A DNA stretch of 64,000 nucleotides from NCBI GenBank assembly GCA_036346375.1, contig CM070508.1:21520852-21584851 (forward strand), read 5' to 3'. Positions 58,293-64,000 of this stretch are shown here, in pieces; position 1 is the stretch's first letter, and the number at the start of each line of letters is the position of its first letter. Under the pieces are notes generated by a model. It did not search any database. It was not told the origin of the DNA and worked only from the letters and a program-made list of their open reading frames with translations. Source of the DNA: Guadua angustifolia (taxonomy: Eukaryota > Streptophyta > Magnoliopsida > Poales > Poaceae). Both the position numbers and the translations under genes were made by a program.

Positions 58293-58928
58293 CTACTGGA
58301 GTTGTCCTTCACCGGGATGTGTTTGAGCTCCAAGTTCTGGAACCACTTCTCCATCTTGCGGCGCCTCGGCGAGGTACTTTGTCATCGAAGTCTCCCGAGC
58401 ATGGTAGTCCTTGTTGAACCCGATTGATGACGAGCCGAGTCGCCCTTCACGACCAGCGGCGTACTCCCAAGGCCTTGCAAGCTCATAAGCCGCCAAAAGA
58501 GCTTCAGATTCCGCCACATTGTTGGTCGCCGAGAAGCCAAAACAATTACGTACCTCGACTTGTCGCCGCTGGGTGAGGATAAGGATCCCATCCCCGAGCG
58601 CTGAAGGATCTCGAGCCGTCGAAGAACATGACCTGGGGCTTTTCGTCTTCGACCTAAAGCTCGAGCGGGCTCTGACGTCTGCTTTCGACCACGAAGTCGG
58701 CGAGCACTTGCGACTTTTATGGTCATCGCGCCACGACCGGACGCCGAACGCCGCCAGTTCCATGGCCCACTTGGCGATTCGCGCCGCCTCCGGGTTCTCA
58801 GATGTCCCCGAGCGGAAGTTGCTCGGGGCGACCACGGAGTGTGCCCGAAATAGTGCCGAGCTTGCGCTGGCCATGAGGAGAGCATATAACAGCTTCAGTA
58901 CTGCGGGTAGCGCCTTCGGGCCGTGCAA
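58293..58928 (-). pseudogene. RNase H region of the Tat-like element
   Basis: Minus-strand frames read SENPEAARIAKWAMELAAFG, then in the region 58590-58470 VEVRNCFGFSATNNVAESEA and LLAAYELA, the family-typical ATNN.AEYEAL stretch of Tat RNase H. Several frame changes. The enzyme would remove RNA from the RNA-DNA hybrid. Confidence 0.75.
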
Positions 58929-58976
58929 GACATCGTTGGCATAATAAATGGGGTGTCATTGAGGCCCTGCTCGCTA

Positions 58977-59943
58977 CTAAGACGGCACTAACAAAGATGG
59001 GGGGTGGCCGCGAGGTATAGCAAAGAACTTCTCACCGGGTTGTGGCGTTATGGGAGGGTGGGGGACAGCGGTATGCCTTCGGTCGTCGAAGGATCGCTGG
59101 GCCTCTGGAGTCCACTGAAGCCCGTGCTTGCGCAAGGTTTGGAAGAATGGGAGCCCGCGCTCACGAGCCTCGAGATGAATCTGCCGAGGGCGCCATGCGC
59201 CGATGAGGCTTTGCACCTGCTTGATCGAGGCCGGGGGTGCCATCTTTTCGATCGCCTCGATCTTCTCCGGGTTTGGTCCAACCCCAGAGCCCCCGATCAT
59301 GTAGCCGAGCACCTTACCGGACGCTGCGCCGAACACGCACTTCTCGGGGTTGAGCTTGATCTTGTGCTGCTCAGTTGGCGAAGGTCTCCTCGAGGTCGCG
59401 AACGTGGTCGCCCTCGGCGGGGCTTTTGACGATGATGTCGTCCACGTAGACCTCAAGGTTCCGCCCGATCTGGGGCTCGAAAGTCTTGGTCATCAGACGT
59501 TGAAAAGTGGCCCCCGCATTGCGCAGACTAAATGACATGGTCGTATAGCAATAGGTGCCAAACGGCGTGATGAAGGAGGTCTTGCTTTCGTCGTCGATCG
59601 CCAGCTTGATCTGGTGGTACCCCGAGTAAGCATTCAAGAAGCTCAGTATCTTAGCATTCGCGGTGGAGTCCACGATCTCGTCGATGCGCGGAAGCGGGAA
59701 ATTGTCCTTCGCAAGCCGAGTTCAACCCGTATGGTCGGCGCACATTCTCCACTTTCCTCCCTTTTTTAAGACGATGACCGGGTTGGCCAGCCACTCGGAG
59801 TAATTGATCTCACAAATGAAGCCGGCCTTCAAGAGCTTGTCGAGGTTCTCCTTGATGACTGCGACTTTCTTCGGAGAGAAGCGACGCAGCTTTTTAGCGC
59901 CTGTGTCGGAGCCGGATCCCACTGCAGCTTTGTGCTCAATCAC
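58977..59943 (-). pseudogene. Reverse transcriptase of the Tat-like element
   Basis: Minus-strand 59943-59722 reads GAKKLRRFSPKKVAVIKENL and NPVIVLKKGGKWRMCADH. 59673-59371 reads LNAYSGYHQIKLAIDDESKT, TPFGTYCYTTMSFSLRNAGA and LEVYVDDIIVKS, where YVDD holds the two catalytic aspartates. 59456-58977 continues with NPEKCVFGAASGKVLGYMI and the thumb/connection. Two frameshifts, near 59715 and 59380, break the frame. Motifs themselves are intact. Confidence 0.9.
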
Positions 59944-60036
59944 CTCCCTCGGGGACGCCGCATATCCGCTGGCTCCCAGCGAATATACCCTTGTTGGCGC
60001 GAAGGAAGGCGACGAGCTCGAGTTCCTATTTGGGAC

Positions 60037-60873
60037 TCACTCATCGGAGACGTGGACACACTGGTCGGGTCGCTCTCGCCGAGCAAGCACGGCCTTCGCG
60101 TTCCCGCTAGGTGTGATCGCCGCCTTTAAGGCGGCGTTCTTCGTCGTCTCCTCGATCATGCTGGGCAAGATACTGCAAGGGCCAAGGCCTTGGTCTCCTG
60201 ACCATCGCGCCGCTTGTAGGTCGCCCCGCACGATGATGACACCGTTGGGGCCAGGTAACTTCATGCATCGATGGCCATAATGGTTGGCAGCCATGAATTT
60301 GACCAAGGCAGGTCGCCCGAGGATGGCGTTGTACGGGAGGTCACCCTTGACCACTTCGAAGGTGATCAACTCGGTGCGAAAGTTGTCAGAGCCACCGAAG
60401 GTGACTGGCAAGACAACCTGCCCCAAGGGGGTGGTCGAACTCCCGGGGACTATCCCGAAGAACGGTATGGTGATGCTCTTGACTTTCGATCGGGAATCGC
60501 ATCCGGCCGGCGCCTCGCGCTGCGAGAAGTTAAGAGAGCTGCCGCCATCGACCATGATGCGACCGACCGTGGTGTTGCTGATGGTCGGGGTCACGACCAA
60601 GGCGGTCTTTAGGTCTCGAGCCATACAGGAGAGCATCCTCCGGGAGAAGGTGATGGTGGCACCGCCCACTTGCGTGGTGCTCGGTGGGCTTCCCGATGGC
60701 GACACTGTAGATGGTGCGCGCGGCCTTGACCTCACGCCGATTGGTAGGCCGACGAGCCACCGAAGATGACGCCGATCCGGCGTTCGCTTTGGAACTCTGT
60801 GTCGAGGTCGCCGCCCGCTCCGCCGCAAGCATTCACCCGGCCGGTGGTCGTCATCCGCCGGGAGCATGGGCAT
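60037..60873 (-). pseudogene. Aspartic protease region of the Tat-like element
   Basis: Minus strand shows TISNTTVGRIMVDGGSSLNF, with the Tat-type active site VDGGSSLN, followed by ITIPFFGIVPGSSTTPLGQV, then LITFEVVKGDLPYNAILGRP and FMAANHYGHRCMKLPGPNG. Upstream ITFSRRMLSCMARDLKTALV is the usual entry (the IxFxxxD-like step is altered). It would process the polyprotein. Confidence 0.85.
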
Positions 60874-60879
60874 CTCACC

Positions 60880-62560
60880 CGCCCATCGAGAAGGCGCTGC
60901 TTATTCTCGCAAGCCCCGCAGTTCAGTAGATCGTGGGCGGCCGCCTGTGGAAAAACCAGAACTTTGTTTCGCCGAACCTCAGCGCCCTCGACCCCGTGCC
61001 GAGCATCGTCGGGGACCGCACGTTAGCCCTGCTGGGCTGGTTCTTCGCTGGTGCGATCGGGTCGACCTCGGCGAGGCTTAGAGTGCTCCGAGCTTGGCCT
61101 CGACCTCGAGGACCTCATACCGCCATCCGCCGAGACGATCACTCGCGGTAGCCCTCCGCCACCTCTGCGATCGCGCTTTCGCTTCTTGGTGGTGGCGCCT
61201 TGGTCGACGCCCCTGGAGTTGGACGGGCCGGCCTCTGTTTAGTTTAGACCAAGCTTACCTTGGTCGTAGTCGCGTTCAGCGGACAAGATCGTCGCGTCGT
61301 CAGCATCCGCTCCGCCATGCGGAAAAGTTTGTTGACGCCGAGCCTCGAGGTGATCTCCGTGTCTTCGTGAGACGCCGATCACGCGGACCCGAACTTGAAG
61401 GCCTTGATGACGGCCTCATCGTAAATGCTCGGGATCGGGTTCCTTGTGCGGATGAATCGCCGCACAAAGTCGCCAAGATGGCTCGTTCTTCCCCGGATGA
61501 CACGATCCAGTCTTTCTCCTGCCCGCCGCCAGAATAACTCGAAGTTGGAGCGAAGGCGCTCTCGATCTGGCGCCACGACCAAGGAGCTAGGCTTCGATTA
61601 AAGAGCCAGTCCTAGCGGCCCGTCGCCCGATCGGGAGGTAGTTTGCCATTACGAGCTCGTCCTCCACCGCCAGATAGCGGTCGAATAGATGGACGAGGAA
61701 CTCGTCGGGGTTCTTGGTCCCGTCGGCGCGCCGATCGCTGGCTTGAACCGAAGCCGCCATCGCGACGCGACGAAGGCCGTCGAGTACGCCATGTACCAGA
61801 GGTCGACAACGCCACGCCGGTCATAGTCATTGCCGACAAGATCCTGCCGCCGCCGGACTCGAGTCGAGGCTCCCAGCCCGACTTCCGTCGGGAACGACCA
61901 TGGTGCCGAGCACGGGAATCACCCGGTTGGTAACGCAGGCGGTCCTGTACCCTGCGGCGCCTGGGCGGAACGTCCCGGGAGAGGTCCGCAGACTGCCGCC
62001 GATCGACTTCGGGCGCCGGCTCGGCCTGGTCCTGGTTGGCGCGGTGCCCGTGGGACGCCGGCGCGTCTGCGTCGAGCCTCGCCCCAGCTTCGTTGCTCGA
62101 GGCTAACTCTGTCGCGAAGGTGTCCGACGCGATCGATGGCGCGACGTGTTGTCATTACTTCTCCGGGAGCGGGTCCCGAGTGTTGACTTTGATGTCGCGG
62201 AGGTGCCACCTCGGCCGCAGCCCGATCGAGCTCCTCGCCAGGCTCGCCAAAGAGCTCGACCTCGCCCTATCGGGGTTGGCCATGACCCGGCGAGAAGCGG
62301 AGGTGCTCCCGGAGGGGGAGCTGGGTGGCCCGAAGATGTCTTGGCCTTCTCCTCGCCTCCCGCGGAGAGCTGTTATGGCTTGGTTGATGGCAACTCGCAC
62401 CATCCGGCGGCGTCTTCCGGTCTGCGGATCAAGGTCATCCGCATCTCCTCAATGCCTTGCCCGCTCGCCACGTAACATGCCGCCGAGCTTTCGGCGGCGA
62501 GGGCGTGAACAGGACACGGAGTCGAGTCCGTTCTCAAGAAAATTGTCGATGAAGGCGCCA
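60880..62560 (-). pseudogene. gag of the Tat-like element
   Basis: Minus-strand pieces 62403-62155 (N-terminal, MVRVAINQAITALRGRRGEG; charged, low complexity), 61582-61379 (SNFELFWRRAGERLDRVIRG, LGDFVRRFIRTRNPIPSIYD, DEAVIKAF: the Retrotrans_gag region) and the segment leading to the protease. Frames are broken repeatedly by single-base gaps. The product would be the capsid/nucleocapsid polyprotein. Confidence 0.7.
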
Positions 62561-62604
62561 TGCTTCGAGTCTTGGTGTCGTTCTGCGAAAGAACAAAACG
62601 ATCG

Positions 62605-62619
62605 CCACGGTGGGCGCCA
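62605..62619 (-). other. Primer binding site
   Basis: On the minus strand TGGCGCCCACCGTGG starts one base after the end of the right LTR. TGGCGCC-type primer sites are usual in Tat elements. Confidence 0.75.
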
Positions 62620-62620
62620 T

Positions 62621-63288
62621 TGCCGACGATCGGGATCATCAACCGCAAAAAAAGAGGTAGGGGTCAGAGAGTTTATGGGACCCGAGCTGCGTTTTACTCG
62701 AACGAAGGAAGAAAATCGATCGGGGCGATGGTCGGAGCAAGGCGACAACGAGCACGAGACAAGAGTTTATCTTGGTTCGAGCCCCGTGAAGGTAATAGCT
62801 CTACTCCGATCGCCTCGGGCGGTGATTCTTGTTATATGGGTGTACAGAGCGGTGTTTACAACTTAAGACAATAATGGTGATTCCTAACTCGAGCTGCTGT
62901 GTGTGTTGTGTTGTCTCCGTGTCTTCGTCCTCCTGGAGCTCATGCATCCTTGGTCTTTATACTTCCTTGTATGCAACGGCCGGAGCAAACCTCGGAAAGG
63001 GGCCTCCGTGCACCTTGAGGGTGGCAAGAATCGCTTCGAACTTGCGCGACTCGAGTCACCCCACGACCCGCTCTCTGGCAAGCTGTCTAGTCAAATGCGA
63101 TCCAAATCCTAGGGCGGACCGGGGCTTCAGGCGAGACCCCGCTCGAGCTCGAGGTCGAGAAGTGCCGAGCTCGGGTGCGCCAGCCGCCGTGGTCAGCGCC
63201 CATCACACTGCCAGTCGCGGTCGGGCCTTCCGAGCATGGGAATCTGCTGACCACACTCCATTTGGTCAAGGGTACCCAGCCCTCGTCA
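62621..63288 (-). repeat. 5' LTR (right) of the Tat-like element, 668 bp
   Basis: Plus strand TGCCGACGATCGGG to CAGCCCTCGTCA. It is about 20 bases shorter than the left LTR, mainly through single-base losses in G or C runs. Confidence 0.85.
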
Positions 63289-63293
63289 GCCAA
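63289..63293. repeat. Target-site duplication GCCAA, right copy
   Basis: Second copy of 52202-52206. Joining the host sequence across it gives uninterrupted hAT codons (C-R-A-N-N-K-E). Confidence 0.9.
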
Positions 63294-64000
63294 CAATAAG
63301 GAACTCAGAAGATTCAGCATTGATATGAAGGTTAGATGGAACTCAACTGATACTATGCTGCATCGGTGCGAAGGCTACGACCACATTATCACTGTCTTCG
63401 TCAACTATAATAATCGTGAGGCATTGGTTACTGAACTAGATTGGGAACTTGCTAATCATTTTCGTAATTTTTTACTAATTTTTTATAATGCAACTAAACA
63501 ATTATCTGGTGTGTACTACCCAACATCTTCTTTAGTCATCGAGTGGCTTTGGCTCATTGCTAATTCTTTTAAAGAAAATCAAGATAATTTTATTTTACAT
63601 CGCATTATAGAACCAATGGAGCAGAAATTTTAAAATATTTTTAAGCTATTCCACATCTGTACTATTTTGCTGTCATTTTGGATCCTCGGCAAAAATTTTC
63701 TGACTTGCAGGGCACCTTCGAGGGAATAGGTGAGGCATTCGATCTTAATTTCTCCGAGGCCTATAGTCATGTTTATAACGAGTTTTTCAGAATTTTCGAC
63801 AAATATTACGAGATGTTTGGCATCAGAAGTGCAGCACGAAGATCTATCTCAACAACGCAACAAGCACGAGGCAGTTCAACCGCTTCAAGTATATGGAAGA
63901 AGCTGAAAGGAAAGTCGTCTAGTTCGTCTTCCGAAACACCGAGCCGGTCGCAATGGAATCCACGGGTAGAGATCAACCACTACCTTGACGCGCCTTTCGT
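63294..64000 (+). pseudogene. hAT transposase, 3' part (runs off the window)
   Basis: Continues the gene of 51123-52201 in frame: RRFSIDMKVRWNSTDTML (the conserved RWNST step), EWLWLIANSFKENQDNFILH, then a TAA at 63631-63633 and a one-base shift, after which the second frame gives HLYYFAVILDPRQKFSDLQG, FSEAYSHVYNEFFRIFDKYY (DUF4413-like region) and VEINHYLDAPF at the edge. The C-terminal dimerisation domain should follow beyond 64000. Confidence 0.85.

Larger units (their letters stand above)
52207..63288 (-). mobile_element. Tat-like Ty3/gypsy retrotransposon, about 11.1 kb, inserted in the hAT transposase
   Basis: Both LTRs are present (52207-52894 and 62621-63288, both TG...ending near CGTCA/G), with GCCAA duplicated outside. 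Coding order on the minus strand is gag, protease, RT, RNase H, integrase, that is the 5' LTR is the right one. The primer site follows the right LTR, and an antisense ORF lies between integrase and the left (3') LTR. LTRs are nearly identical apart from many single-base gaps, so insertion is recent compared with the other elements here. Confidence 0.9.
49084..64000 (+). mobile_element. Probable hAT transposon, left end at 49084, right end beyond the window
   Basis: The left end TAGAGGTGGGCAC is a hAT-type terminus, followed to about 49230 by GTGCCGTGCCGGCC-type subterminal repeats. The last eight bases before it (CTTGTGGC) are the predicted target duplication, to be matched beyond 64000. Inside lie an NPF fragment on the minus strand and a BED-finger hAT transposase gene on the plus strand, interrupted by an 11-kb retroelement. 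That all of this is one element is inference, since the right terminus is not in view. Confidence 0.5.

Overview
This window is nuclear DNA from a grass (Poaceae), inferred from content: GC-rich exons beside AT-rich spacers, nested Ty3/gypsy elements of the Tat and Tekay/Del types, a Ty1/copia remnant, CACTA and hAT transposons, and Tourist-type and Micron-like MITEs. The species cannot be named from sequence alone. There is no bacterial or organellar signature, CRISPR array or recognisable tRNA gene.

The only host gene that looks intact is a class I (hevein-domain) GH19 chitinase on the minus strand at 6061-7225, with two exons, a TATA box and a poly(A) signal. Four host-gene fragments are broken: an F-box-associated fragment (2782-3237), the N-terminal part of an ABCC transporter (43610-44532), the first two exons of an NPF (NRT1/PTR) transporter (49565-49993), and a decayed 5S rRNA copy (36509-36625).

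Layout. 1-2355: 3' end of a Tat-like gypsy element with an antisense plant-mobile-domain ORF. 2.8-5.5 kb: F-box fragment, a hAT MITE with a perfect 8-bp duplication, a Tourist MITE. 6-7.3 kb: chitinase. 7.9-24.4 kb: Tekay/Del chromovirus material, namely an older LTR with a Micron-like MITE in it, then a decayed element with pre-gag ORF, gag, pol and very long LTRs. 24.4-29.2 kb: a CACTA transposon whose gene is split by a 925-bp hAT. 29.9-32.3 kb: an unusual CpG-containing repeat block. 33-37.3 kb: Tourist MITE, hAT remnant, CACTA remnant with the 5S copy, direct repeats. 38-42.3 kb: minus-strand Tat-like gypsy remnant. 43.6-44.5 kb: ABCC fragment. 45.4-45.7 kb: fold-back element. 46.3-48.8 kb: minus-strand Ty1/copia remnant. 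From 49084 to the window end: apparently one hAT transposon that holds the NPF fragment and a BED-finger transposase gene, itself split by an 11-kb Tat-like retrotransposon (52207-63288).

Insertion order can be read from target-site duplications: the 11-kb retroelement lies in the hAT gene with GCCAA duplicated, and the 925-bp hAT lies in the CACTA gene with CGCAAGAG duplicated. A recurring theme is an ORF on the opposite strand between pol and the 3' LTR, clear in two Tat-like elements and probable in a third. Nothing suggests an operon-like or defence system; the most informative material is the nested hAT structure at the right end.
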